DNA of 64,000 nucleotides from Clavelina lepadiformis. Taxonomy: Eukaryota > Chordata > Ascidiacea > Aplousobranchia > Clavelinidae. The stretch is taken from contig NC_135240.1 of the NCBI RefSeq assembly GCF_947623445.1, positions 24,490,001-24,554,000 of the forward strand. The letters are read 5' to 3'. Under the pieces are notes generated by a model. That model did not search any database. It saw nothing but the letters and a program-made list of their open reading frames with translations, and had not been told where the DNA came from. The translations under genes were made by a program, and so were the position numbers. Shown here piece after piece: positions 39,558 through 58,248 of this stretch (position 1 is the first letter of the stretch; each line of letters begins with the position of its first letter).

Positions 39558-42500
39558 GCAGCGATCAGTACCTACTGCCCTACACCTAGGGCTCGATAAA
39601 GAAAATGTTCTGCACTCCCTTTTGCTTATCTCAAAACCCAGAAAGCGAAGGAGAGAATGCGGCCTGAACAAAAGTAAATAGAAGTTCTGCCGTGCTTGCA
39701 CACTGACACTCAAAATCACTCGAGCATAACATGACGCACGTTCATTCCACATCTCTTGATTAATTCATCTAAATGCTTTTATAACTGCTTATTTGATACT
39801 ATTATTGATTATTTACAACTATCGACGCCATAAAGGCATTGCTCAAGTTGCATGTGGAAGACACTGTTTTCATTGTCTTCCAAGTTGTGTCGTTATAATT
39901 ATATTCTGCTATTTTCCGCACTATTACATAACGTCATACTTGCCATAAGTTCAATCATAGTTCACGGTATAATTGCAGACTTACCGAAGTATAGTTGATT
40001 GACAATCAGTTCCGTAAACATGCCTTCTGCCCTGCACTTTTGAACTTATTGCACTTTGATAACCCCATACTTGTCATCCTATTTTGTAAACATGTTAATT
40101 ACATTACATTATGAGCTTGACGAATTCGAAATAACACCTATGTAATTGACAAATAAATTGGTAAAAATGATTATCTGCACGATTGACCTCCTATTAACAA
40201 CATTGTTAAGATAAAAATAGACAATGCTGATTGACATATTGCTTTCTTTATTGAAAACTTCTAATCGAAATTATCACCTGACCTGTAATACTTCGAGTCT
40301 AAAGTCCAAATCATTTCCTGTCAGTGATAAACGCATTGCGCCTCAAATTGAATTTGTGTTTCTTTATTATCTCCTTCAGGGTATAAATCTATCGTTGCAT
40401 GCTATTGTGATAATATTATAAAATAATGTACAGATTGTGTGACATTTGGAATTCTCGTTTTTAAATAACGAATCAGCGAAGCATAACACTGCGTGACGTA
40501 ATCGATTGCTTCCTGGTTATTGTGTGTGCATTTGGAGTTATTCATTTTTTCTTGCTTTTACGATCAACGCCGCAACATGTACGTCTTTATGCCGTTGCAG
40601 CGTTGCTGTACCAATGTTTTATCTAGAATTCTAGATGTATTCGTTCAAAGAAGCTTCAATATAATCAGAACATACAGTTGTCAAGGTGAACAATTAATTC
40701 TAAGATTAAGAAAAGCAGAACAACGACCTTTGAGACTCATTTACCATCGAGCGCAATAAACAATTCAACTGACAAACATTGTAGTGAAGTGGTCAACGTT
40801 ACAGATTAAGGTATGATAAACAACCATTTCATTACACTATGATTAGAGAGAGAGATTGGTTTTGGTTTTGTTTAGTATTTGTTCTTCAGTGTTCAGTTTA
40901 GAGTTTTAAAGTTCAATGAATGGGAAGATATAAATCGTAATAACTCTGTGAATAATTCCTTAAGTCGATGTGAAATGTAGAGTGATGCGCTTTTATTGCT
41001 AATTAATTCTTAAAATCCTTTTTGTATAATAATAATATTGTTGTAATATTTAGTGTTTGTTTGAAGTAATAATGAAGAATATTAAAATCGATATTAATCA
41101 GATTCTCAGTGTTTAAAATTATATAAACTATTCAACTTAAGTTTAGGAATCTCTAGACAGAATTCGCAACTTTCTAATCGTTTATAAGAGTCAGATTGCA
41201 ATATATTAATTTTCCATAATTTGGTAGTTACTGTAAAAAACAATAGTAACCACCACATGCAAACATAAACATTTTACTCTATAGTGCTCATATACAACAA
41301 AATCAATTACTAGAATTGTTTTTATTGAGAATTCTCTGACAATGAGAGTAAATAATCATTAACGATGTAACAATACTCGCAGTGTTATGAACTTATGACA
41401 CTTGTTTCGATCGTTGGATATCTAAACATGCAAAACGAAACAGTAATACGAACACTATTTCATTTTAAAGAGCAGCATATCTTGCTATATTAGCTTCACG
41501 CCAATACTCCAATTAGTTTTTGGTTTTTATTATTGAACAAAGCAAGCAATTGTCATAACACTGCGACTGTTGTAAGGTTGTGCCAGTCAAATCTCAATGA
41601 AACAATTTCAATTACTATGATTTCACTGTTCTTGTGCTCCATAGACTAAGATTTCCTATGTCTTCATACAACTTGAGCAAGACTTTAGTAGTAATAGTAA
41701 CTTAGTAGTAGTGGTAGTAGTAGTAGTAAATATAGTAAGCTAGGCTAGTAGTAAATAAAATAAGTAGCTAAAATCAGGGGCGGGTCGTACATTGGCTCGT
41801 GCATTACCTGCTGTAATTTTTGCCTAGGTCAAATAAAAAAAACGCCAACATGTTTTAGTTTACTTTTCTTCTTTCAAAACGTTCAATAATTTTAATTTTT
41901 TTTCTATAATGTTTTTAATAGGAAACACTTGTGCTGTGTCGGAAAGTGGGTTTTGGTCATGTTTCTTCGTCATTTGGTGTTTATGTGTGGTTTTGTTTTG
42001 TAGTTGTTCTTCGACTCGCAGAAGGGAAATTCCCTGTTAGCAAGAAGGTAGCAAAATAGCTGGTGGTTTGGGCGTTTTTGTTAGTTTTGAGGTGCAGCAG
42101 TAGCGGCCCGAAATCGTACAAAAGTGTGCAGCATGTCATGGCTTTCTGCTGTTGTGAAACAACCAGTCAATACTGCTGATAGGCTAGTGCTACACTGCAT
42201 TGATATTGGATAACTTAACTTCATCCTGCTGCAACGAGACCTTCCACTTGTGGGCCGGGATCGTCTTTATGGTCATTTTGAAGATGCAATAAGCTGAGGC
42301 AAAGCACGTAGTAGCGGCCTAGGCCTGAAGGCTGTGCCCAAACAGAGTGGGCAAGGTTCATTACGAATTGGGTTAGCCTGCAAGGAAAATATACAATCTT
42401 TAAATACTTAAGTTATTAACTGCAAACATATGGTAGCTTACGCGTTTTACGTCGCATGCTTAGCTGACCAGGTATCTAGACGTCCATTGCGTAGGATTCA

Positions 42501-42880
42501 AACCGCTGTAAAGCAAAAACTAGGTAACATATTGTCAATATTTCTTCTTTATCGTGTAATAGAATTCATATGTTATTTACTGAGACTTTCAATGAACGTA
42601 CATCATGTTATGCTAACTTAACTTTGAGTTTTAGCTGGCAAGCATCGAAGCATGGCAGACTTTTGCTATTTACCTTAGCCCACCATTCAGAAGGCTGCAC
42701 TCTATCATTGGTTATCTAAGTGTTAGGTAAACGGTTACCTGATCATGCGGAGTAGGCATGATACTCTATTACGTCATAAGCAATCTGAGAAAAAATTTTT
42801 GTTTATATTCACCGGTTTGGCCGCCACGCATTTAACAGTTTAGCAAGAATGAGTGCTGAAGATTGACTTTATTGTGGCCA
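39558..42880. other. Spacer of the E2/E3 inverted repeat
   Basis: About 3.3 kb with no recognised gene. It holds a 9-bp-stem hairpin (39855-39882, TGGAAGACA...TGTCTTCCA), the LTR-like repeat at 40581-40790, and a GTA-rich microsatellite near 41686-41760 followed by CAGGGGCGGG, which resembles a hAT end. No coding frame stands out. Confidence 0.5.
40581..40790 (+). repeat. Dispersed repeat copy B (LTR-like)
   Basis: Second copy of the 7351-7640 repeat, same orientation, lacking its roughly 95-bp internal segment. The shared blocks are listed there. It lies in the spacer of the inverted repeat. Confidence 0.6.
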
Positions 42881-44463
42881 TGTAGCTATTTTGTTATTTA
42901 TTTTTGTAAGCTTATTATATTGTCAGTCTATTCACACGCAGGTGTAACGGAAAAGCTATAAATGTAATATCTGTTAAACAAACTTGGCGTAAACCTTTTA
43001 TGAGTGCAATTTGAACTTTAAACTACTTTGTATGTATGTAGCTGTTGATCAGTTCACCGAGTGATGTGTATTGTGTTCTCTGTCGTAAGCTAGTTGTATG
43101 TTTCTTTTTTGGAGAGCAACGATGCGACGCAATATAACGCAATTGTAACCAAATGCGATAAGATGATATTCTTGAATTGTAATAAAGTTAAGAAACAACA
43201 AATAGCATGTGCTATGTGTTTTCAACGTCTCTACTTTGCTTGTAATTCCCGATAGGTGTTGTGGCTATTGCGCGTGCATTTCGGTCTGGCTTGCATCTAA
43301 TGTACCGACAGAGTAGTCACGGCTGAAGTTCGTGAATGTTGAAGTCAAAGGGGGAAAAAGAAAAAAATTGACTTTAAATCAAAGATTAGTTTTCAATAAG
43401 TATACCAAAGACTTTTTCATAGTACCAAGTAAATAAACAATTAATGCCGAAAATGTACTGCGGCGTTGATTATGACGTCACAATGTGAAATCAGCATGCT
43501 TGATGGCTGCTGTTTGAATTATTTTAACTTTAGTAGCATTGGCACCAGTATAGTAGTCATGCCCTTGAGCAGGGCATTAACGATGCTTGCTCCTGATGAA
43601 CAGTTCCAAATTCGGGCAATGTGAAAAAAAAAAAAAAAAATACATATAAAATGTTTGTATTTATCAAAACTTGCACAAAGGCAAGCTCAGTAACCGGGCG
43701 ATGAAGATCATCGAGCGATGAAGATCATCGCTAGGTTTAAATCATGCAAAGACTTTCCTCAGTCCCAGAATAAAGATTACCATCCCAAGAAATTAGAAAA
43801 TTGAAAAATCTAAAATAAAATTAAATAAACCATATTAATACATTATACCCTTAAACAAAAAAAAACAAAAATAAAAAGGCCGAAATGTGGGCCAGATCAG
43901 AAATTGATCCATATAAATATTCTAATTCCAAACAGAAAATTACTAGATTAGATAATTTCATACAAAAAAATACTGGTCAGCATAAAATATCCGTATAAAA
44001 TTGACTAAACTGAAAAATTTCGAACCAGAAAACAACAAGTGACAGTAGTCTTGCTCTGAAATTTCAGGATGGAATTTAACAAAATAGAATTTTCCAAACA
44101 ACAAAAAAACTGGAAACAATTGAAGGTGGTAAGTATAGAAAATGTAAAATGGCAACAGAAAGGTAAAAGACTTGAAATATTTGAACAAGTAATGAATAAA
44201 ATGAAATAAAATTTGTCAAAGCAAATTTCAAATAAAAATTTAGAACAAGGCGGAACTGCAAAATGGTGCAAAGAATCGGAGTAACCTGGAATACCTAGCT
44301 AGAGATATCCAGGCTATCGCCTCCTAATGCTGAAATAGTAAATTGTAATCAGTTATTTTAAGTGACAGTCCTGGCAGTCTTCAACCCGTTGACTGTAGGC
44401 AAAACGTTTTACATGTGCTTTATAGTCCCATATACTTACTTTTTCAGTTTTTTCGTCCGTAAA
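42881..44463 (-). repeat. Right arm of the inverted repeat between E2 and E3
   Basis: The 5' flank of E3, reverse-complementary to 38586-39557. It is longer because of an unmatched segment at about 43400-43900 that includes a run of 17 A (about 43625-43641) and a 16-bp tandem GCGATGAAGATCATCG (43698-43713 and 43715-43730). Confidence 0.85.
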
Positions 44464-47432
44464 ATGTCTGAATGTCCAATAGTCCAAACTGTCAATGGAA
44501 AAGTTAAAGGCAATGCATGTTTGAAAGCGAAACCAAATGAGTCAAATCAAGTATTTAGATATGCAAGCATACCTTTTGCAAAGCCACCACTCGGAGAGCT
44601 ACGATTTGAACCACCTGAAAGGTTTTCAACAATAATACGTTTTAAAGAATTTGTGTTTTACTGTTGAGATAACCTACAGTAAGTTACATTCATGGTAACT
44701 GTTTCGTATTTTATTCAGCAAGCAATTTAGTATGACAAGACATTTTGCAATATTTAGTTTGATTTTTTATGGGCGTTTCTGCTCAGGTGCGAACCATGGC
44801 AAGGTATTTTAGATGGGACAAAAATGAGTCCTCGGCCTTTGCAAGATGAAGCATTTGAGGAAGAGCTTTATGGAAATCTTCCTCTGTTGAATCAGTTTGA
44901 AGAAAATCTCAGCGATTTTAGTGAAGATTGTCTTTACCTCACGGTTTATACGTCCAATCCATCAACGACGGCCAATATGCCGGTATAGATAGTTTTATGG
45001 AATTTTAAATCCACAGCAACAAGTAGGCTTACAAGTAGCTTGTCTGTCATTCACCATAGCTGTATGGATAACCCTACGCCGCAGGTGATTGTTTGGATCT
45101 ATGGAGGAGCTTTTGTGGGCGGAGGTTCACTTCGCGATGGTCAGGTTCTCTGCGGCTTGCACGATTTGGTTCTTGTGGTTCCTACTTATCGCCTATTAAT
45201 GTATGGATTTTTTACCACTGGCAAAAACACAGAATATCCTGGAAATATGGGCTTATTAGATCAGATTATGGCATTTGAGTAAGCATTTCCAATCAAACTA
45301 TTCTATTACCAATTTATAAGTAGAACATTTCCGATTACTAACTATCATAGGGAACAAATTTTATCAAAACATTTCTGTTCCATTACATAGGTGTTGAACT
45401 ACTGTTGTTTCGTCAGTAAATAATGTTAGTCACCACTTTAGGTTAACGCTACTTTTGTGTTATTTAGTTTATTTAGCATTTTAGTGTGACCAATTGTATG
45501 TTTGAGATGGACGCGTGATAACATTGGAGCATTTGGCGGTGACCCGAATAATATAACGGCGGTCGGTTAGAGTGTTGGAGCAATATCGGCTGGTCTGCAC
45601 ATGATATCACCAATGTCACAGGGATTATTCCATAAAGCTATTTTATGTAGTGGAGCCGCCACCTCACCCAGTAAGATGTTTACTTGTCTGCATATACTTA
45701 GTGCGGTTGACATGCATTGACATATACACTAATTAGGCTTTCAAACATTACCTGCGTTTTTTCAGATCTGATTAAAGAAGACTACAGTGAAGTATTCAAA
45801 CTACTAATGGAAGCTTTTGGAATTAAAGAAACGGACCCAAGCGCAATTGCAGCCAAGCTAAAGTCAATTTCAGCTGAAGAAATTCGTGAGAAGACAAAGC
45901 ACTTAGATGTAACGTATAAACAGAAGGCTTTCTTTAAAAAAATCCATTGGAAACGTGTTCGCATGTTTCCTATCGCTGCACTAACTTCGGCCCTGTGATG
46001 CACGTCTCAGTTTCATAGTCAGCATTTTTCAATGAAATGAAATTGTAAAACTTTTAGATCATGCAAGATTTCTTCGTGTCAGTAGACGGGCAATTTCTTA
46101 AAACACTTCCTTCAAAACCAAACTTTGCTCCTGAATTCCTGGCTCCAGTGCCGATCTTGCTTGGATGCACGAGCAGCGAAGGTGCAGGCGTACTTAAAGA
46201 TGCCGTTCCTGTTGCATTTCCCAGTGCTTATTCCGAGGAGGAATGGTCTGATGAAGCTAAAAGAGTTCTTTCTACCTTCAAGCCGTCTCTAGACGGCAAA
46301 GTGAGTCTCAGGGTTGTCCATTGCGCATATTCCACAGAAGCATGTATTGAATTGTTAAATGATGAATGTGTGGGTGGTAATGTCCTAATGCTAATGTTCC
46401 AAACCAATTACTGCGAATCTGGCGTTTTGCATTATCGTTACGTCGAATTGAGAAATATTCACGTTCGCTTGCCTAATTCGTAGTGACTAAATGCCGGGAA
46501 GCGTACCGCTGCAAGTGTTAACACTTTTCACGGTATGATTAGAGAATTCACTTCTTTCCAGATCAAATCGTAGTTACGTTTCAGTGATTTAACATCTTCT
46601 GTAACATCCCGACTTCAGTAATTGCCAAAATTTGCACTAATCATATTAGTTTGAACTAAACAACAATTGTTAACACGACCTTGGTTTCATAAGACTGATC
46701 ATTGATTTCAGGAACTTGAAAACTTGGTGGAAACAATAAATGCACTTTATGCAAAATCATTCCCGGGGGAAGACGCTTATAATCCGCAGAGAAAAATAAG
46801 TGCTTTTGTTGCCGATCCTGATTTTGTTTTACCCATGATTGAACAGGCGACGTTACATGCAGGTGGAAGCGTCGGTTATTATCATGCATTACTTGATAGT
46901 GCGGAACTTACATAATTCGCAGCCAGTTGTTTCAATTTGTTGTCACAGAACGTGGCCATGCCAGCTTTTTGTATCAAATGAGGCAAAAACTGAAATGTTT
47001 TCATGATGATGAGTACGCGATTGAGACGAGAAAAAAGGACGATTATTGTGAATGTGACCATTGCGATTGCTTGTTATTTACCTTTGGAATTCCGCTCGCT
47101 AACGGAAAGAAGCGCAAGCAATGCAAGTTTACTGGAGAAGAGGAGAAATTGGCTCGAATTTGGATGACGTATCTTTCCAATTTTGCTACTTACGGGTGAG
47201 AAATAGTTTGTCCATGTTTACTGTACATATAGAGCCCACTTCCGTTTTAACTTAACGTGACATCATTTTTAGAAATCCTAACAAAGGAGAACCAGTTGCA
47301 ATGCAATGGCCGCAATACGATGTTAAATCCAGACGTCATTTGGTGGTTCGAGTGCCCCTTGCGGAAGGTGATCACTTGGTCCATGACCGCTACAAGTGGT
47401 GGAGATCATTCAACGAAGATTTTGGCAACTAA
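44464..47432 (+). pseudogene. Esterase copy E3: full-length but with TAG next to the nucleophile
   Basis: All nine exons: 44464-44621, 44787-44982, 45085-45278, 45507-45670, 45766-45908, 46058-46300, 46712-46862, 46949-47195, 47273-47432 (TAA); 1656 nt, 552 codons including stop, all splice sites GT-AG. The only lesion is TAG at 45568-45570 (codon 204), giving G-stop-S-V-G where E2 has GQSAG. The rest stays open: [37 protein letters not shown] with the acid Glu, and [16 protein letters not shown] with the catalytic His. One codon is missing in exon 3 and one in exon 9 relative to E2. An in-frame ATG at 44413 would add a hydrophobic leader. Very recent pseudogene, or conceivably expressed through readthrough. 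Confidence 0.88.
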
Positions 47433-47571
47433 CGACACTTGCTTTCAAATATGTATTAATATTAATACAAATGTCTGTATTAATTTCCCATTTTGCATTT
47501 TATTTTGGCGCTTTCTTTACTTAATGATAAAATCATCAAAATTCGTTATTGTTTGTGATCAACAGCACTGT

Positions 47572-47577
47572 AATAAA
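47572..47577 (+). promoter_or_regulatory. Candidate poly(A) signal of E3
   Basis: AATAAA about 140 nt after the E3 stop codon on the same strand. Use is inferred. Confidence 0.45.
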
Positions 47578-49421
47578 CCTTCGGCATAGTATTGAAGTGT
47601 GCCGAATTTTGATTTCAAAAATAGATAGCCTACAGTGAGTAAAATGATGTTTTCATCGTTCCCAGTTGAATGGATCTTCGAATATAAGAAAAGCCACAAA
47701 AGTTTTTGATTGTCCGTAGAGTTTACCTTCTAAAGTTAATGATTAACTAACACAACAATCTAATTGTCGTCGGCGTGACGATTATTATTTGCCTTAAGCC
47801 CGTGTTCATGTACTTGATACTATTTGCAAACTTTTATTAATTTTTACCTCTTATTTTTAAGATTTAGTTTTTGTGTACAGAAATAGATAGTTAAATAGCA
47901 ACAGTAATTGGTGAAGTTTATTTTAAAGCAAATGCTGTATATATGACGGTTTATTTGTAATAGTTAAGCAGGGCTACACTTAACCTTCTACAAGCAGGAT
48001 TGGGATAAACGTTATTCGTAATCGATCGTAGTCAATCGTTAGCATTTTATTGGTAATCGAATAAATTCAGGATTCGTCTGTAGTAATCGGTTGATTATCA
48101 TTCGACTTGTAGTGTACCAAAGTAAAACTAATCGATTTATTCGTAGTACGTCATATTAAGTCCAACTGTAATCGATTTCCCAGCCATATTTAACGATTAA
48201 TTTTATCCCAAGTAGAAATGAATTTAGTGGTTAGCGTCTTGGCAGTTTGGTGTGGACAACAATAAATAGTTTTTTTTTAGGACACAACAGACTGCACGGT
48301 CAATCAAGCATCACCTATATTGCTGCGAACAATGTCAGTGACGCATCACAATAACGTAAATGGAGAACGACATGCTACTGCATAAATATGAATTAAAACA
48401 GCAAAACTTTTAGAAGGGGTCACAACTTACGGAGGTTTATCGAGCCTAGGCTACAATATTTCCAAAATGCTCCCCAGGGTTTTTTAGGTGTGATATATAT
48501 AAAACCTGTCGTAGTCAGAGTTAAAGCTTAGTTATAGGCCTACTATTTTTCCTGTTATATTTCGAAGCTAATGTAACAAAGTTATAAGTTGAAATCACTG
48601 CTTTACTCGATCGGTTATTTGATTAACGTTCTAGAAGTAGCCTAATTATATAAGCTATATGAGGTTTATGGTTATGAAAAGTAATCGATGTATTTGTTCA
48701 AAACACACAGTTTATTCGAATTAATTGACTAAAATCTTAGAAAAGTCGACGAATTAATTGAGTAATGCCTGAGTTTTTGCGTAATTTTTCGATTTATTCG
48801 TAACAATATAGTCCACAAAGGCCGATTGCGAATCAAATAAAACCATTAAATTAACGTTTACTCGATTACTTGGTAGACATAATCGACCACAAACTGCTTA
48901 TAAGTAACATACGTAGGCTTTCTACAGTAGGTTATACAAGTATGGAACTAAGCTGTCGCTAACCATTTCAACCATAACTTTTTTAGGCTACTTCCTTTGT
49001 TCAACAAAATAAATAATCACTCTTTGATTATATCGTTTACCCAACCTATTAAATCATGTGAACAACAAACGATCTTTCTTTTAAAATCGTAGCTGGTTTG
49101 CACTGAATTGATATAAACATAGGCTTCCGGTTTGCAAGCGGCTTGTGGTTACTCAAAGTCGTTTTTAAAACGTCACAAATGCCGAGTATTGCGTTACAAG
49201 GATGGCAAGTCTGGGACGGATTTTTGGCGACAATTACCTGAAGAGTGACTATTCTTTTCAAAGTTCTTTAGTCAATTTGTTTAGGCTGCAGGCCTAACGT
49301 ACTTCTTTGATATTAAATAATCTTTTATTTGTGCTAGCCACTAGCCCCACACTTAAAGCTGTAGGCCTAAAATATTGTTGCATTGTTTGGCGTCTACGCA
49401 GGTATAGCGACAGCGTTTTGA
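47578..49421. other. Spacer E3-E4 with ATCGATT-rich repeats
   Basis: No gene. At 48000-48211 a segment is bounded by perfect 10-bp inverted ends TTGGGATAAA/TTTATCCCAA and filled with TAATCG/CGATTA words, probably a small MITE, although the flanking 8-mers match only partly. A second stretch of similar composition runs from about 48660 to 48900. Confidence 0.5.
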
Positions 49422-52394
<2,973 letters not shown>

Positions 52395-53683
52395 TGAATT
52401 TCATGCTAACACAAGCCATAGCCTTTCGTTCCCTTGATAGCAAAACAAAGTTAAATCCGATTCCCATTCTCTCAAACCAGCGCCTTTATTTAGTTGATTC
52501 CTCACTTTCTCTCCTACGCTCGCTGGAGCTTTATGTAGCAAAGTGTGTAGGCTTAGCCTTAGGCCGTTCAAAACAAGCGACCAAGTTACTGTACAGTTGG
52601 CTTTAGTAGCAGCTATATTATGTTTTTATCGAAAAACAAACTGGGATTACAGTATCAGTGAGTAATAGCGCAAGGTTATATAAACATCGATCAATAATTT
52701 CAAAATTTGTTTACAGAGAAATGTAATGAGTGATTAAGCGCATAACAAGCAGTAAAATATACGGATTCATCGGCTTCGCTGTGCATGGGCGGATTGTGGA
52801 GGGCGAATTCTCTCAGATTGCTGCAGACGTTCTTGTAGAGCAACTAAGAATGTGTGGTAAACCTTACTTAAATTTCTAGTTCATCGGATTCGATACCTTT
52901 CATTCTTTAGGATTTCTGACTAAAGGAGTAGCCTGACACAACACTTCTCGATTTTGATGTAATGATCTGATTTGTCTATAAATAATCATATGCTTGTATA
53001 GTTATTTGTTCGAGGTATAAACTGACAACATTACTGAAACGTCTCTTTACAAGAACTATTCTGTTGTTTGTATGAGCTCAAAACAATGCACGCGTGCATG
53101 TATCACCGATCGCCAACCAAGCGTGACGAAACGTAACACCAGCAGAGCAACAAGTTGCTAAGGAAAGCGTTATGAGCTATTTCTAAAAAACAACTTAAGA
53201 AAGATGCGTGGGACTTTGCTAAATCGCCAAGAAACATCTGACATTCAATTTGTCAATGCTTGCGTACTGTAAACGCTTGATTTCTGCTAAAGCTCAAGCG
53301 CTTGTTGACAACTGATTATTCTGCTGTGCAACAGGAACTTCGGTAATTGCACTTAACCGCTGTGTACAGCCATTCGTAGAAAATATTTGCGGAAAGGTTT
53401 TCGAAAAAAATCCGTTTTGTTGGGAAAACAATTCTACCGTCTGTATTACAAAAGCTTTTGGACACGCTTGTTTTCTTCCATCAAAATTGGAAGCATCGAA
53501 AATAAGCGTAGTATAACGTGCTGCATGTGAACTTTTTTTTTCAAATAGTCTACACTGCAATAAAACAGTTTCGAAAAAAACACATTAAAGTTTGCGAATA
53601 GAAACGCATTTTTGTTTATATAACGTATATGGTATAACGAATCTAAATGTTGGATATTTCAGTAGGCCTACAATAAATCAACC
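52395..53683. other. Spacer E4-E5
   Basis: No recognisable gene. The minus-strand frame at 53294-53560 has no known motif. GATATTTCAG, ending 21 nt before the E5 ATG, is a good 3' splice acceptor, and GTAGGCCTAC follows immediately. Confidence 0.45.
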
Positions 53684-56490
<2,807 letters not shown>

Positions 56491-58248
56491 AATTTCGTTC
56501 ATTACTTATTTATTCGTATTGCCAGAGCGTTAATTAAAACAATTAGAAACAGTTCTTACGCCCTTTTGGCGATTTTTGCGATGAAGCCGGATGTATGTAT
56601 GTATGTATGTATGCTGGGTGTTACATAGTAGAAATGTGATATTTCTGTTATACCTTAATTCAGGAAACGTGAGTTACTTTGTTGCTGTGATTTGTGGATA
56701 TTATTCGCCTATTTGAAATGGAGCTGCAGTTATTTGTGCGTAGAAGTTTGCAGTAATAGACAATAAGCATAATAGATTAAACTTTTACATTCCAGTTGAT
56801 CCGAGTAAAACAATATGTTACTGCTACCGCATGATCTATTTTTTGACCGGATAAAGCCACCCTTGGCGCCACCACTGACAATATAACGGTTTTCGTTTAT
56901 AGATTCTGAAATATAATATCTTAAGTTTACTGTAAATTTCCATACCGTAGCCTACATGTCGGCATATGCTTTTAGAGTTGCATATGCGGACACATGCCTG
57001 TAGCTGAAAAAAATGACATGCAAACCTAGTGAAGACATCCATGAGTGTTATTCCTTGAGGTAAGTGCATGCAGAAAGTATTGGTCTAATCGTGAGAGTCG
57101 AAATTCGATCGTACGATGAGCAATCTTTTGCACCATTTCTGAGTTGGACAAAATGCGTGTTTCAATCAATCAATCATTTTATTTTTCGCCAAAAGCGCGG
57201 TGTGGACGAAAAATCAAGCCAGTTGTTACTAACACGCGCCAATGAACAGAAAAAAGTGACAAAGCCGAAAAGCTTTAAAACGTTCTCAAGAGAAATAACG
57301 TTGATATTTGCTGGTAACAACTAGCACGGCCACTATACCTATAATTAGTTAAATCCATAAAACATAAATTGAAAAAGCGAAAATTAAGCAAACGAGCAGG
57401 TGGTGTGTTCAAGCAACTGATGAATGAAAATTGCTTCAGTCCTGTACATCAGTGGATGGGAAAAGAAACCCTATCCTGGGCAATAGCCCGGTTTCTGATG
57501 GCCATAGCACTAAGGAAGAACGTTGTTGATTAGCCCGAGTTTGTACAGCAAGAATGCACACCAATGATACACTTTGGAAGATGTGATGACAATACTTGTC
57601 GTTGTAAGATGGAAACTTCACAGGTACATCGACAATGATGTACGGAAAAAGATGCCAATGCTGTCCAATAGATGGCAGTGCTGAAAAGTAACCCCTCTTG
57701 GTCCGAAGCTGAAGCCTTGAGTGGCGCTAGTAGTGACGTTTCAATCCAGTAACTGGTTCCAGTCTTTTAGTTGTTTTTTGAGATTTGAAAATTTACAAGT
57801 TAATAAAATAAACAGACTGACGTATAATTTTCTTAATCCGATTCGAAATTTCCAATACCATCATCTTATCAAAGTGCTTTATCAAAAGGTAGCCTACTTG
57901 TCGTGCGCATGCTGGATGCTTACTGCCTACGTCTAAAGTTTGGCAACAACAAATTTGGTGGCAAGTGGTGAGGAAAGCTTTAAATATTTTGAAGTTAAAA
58001 GAGAGATAGGCTACTGCAATTGAACGTGTTTTTTAAAATTCAGTGAAACCTCGTCAATATGATTACAGTTCCAGTATTACTAAAATTTGCCTAAACTCAA
58101 TAACATTGAATGTGACTTAAAGTCAGTAAACATCCATTAGTGAAATACAATTGAAAATATATAAATAATAAAGAGAAAAACAAGTGTATAGCGCAATAAA
58201 ATATATGAAAGTGCTTGGTGCTGGAGTGCAGATTTACACAGTGTATAT
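56491..58248. other. Spacer downstream of E5
   Basis: Contains an ATGT microsatellite at 56590-56614. The stretch 57430-57730 is less AT-rich and may be an unidentified repeat, but it has no clear pol III boxes or coding frame. Confidence 0.4.

Noticed and set aside
32236-45570. UAG reassigned to an amino acid
   Set aside because: BMPR1 itself terminates at TAG after a family-consistent C-terminus, and both esterase stops are explained by single-base changes in duplicated genes.
46301-46483. C-terminal extension of the E3 exon 6 frame
   Set aside because: It lies beyond the conserved donor AAA|GTGAGT and has no counterpart in the paralogues; intronic.
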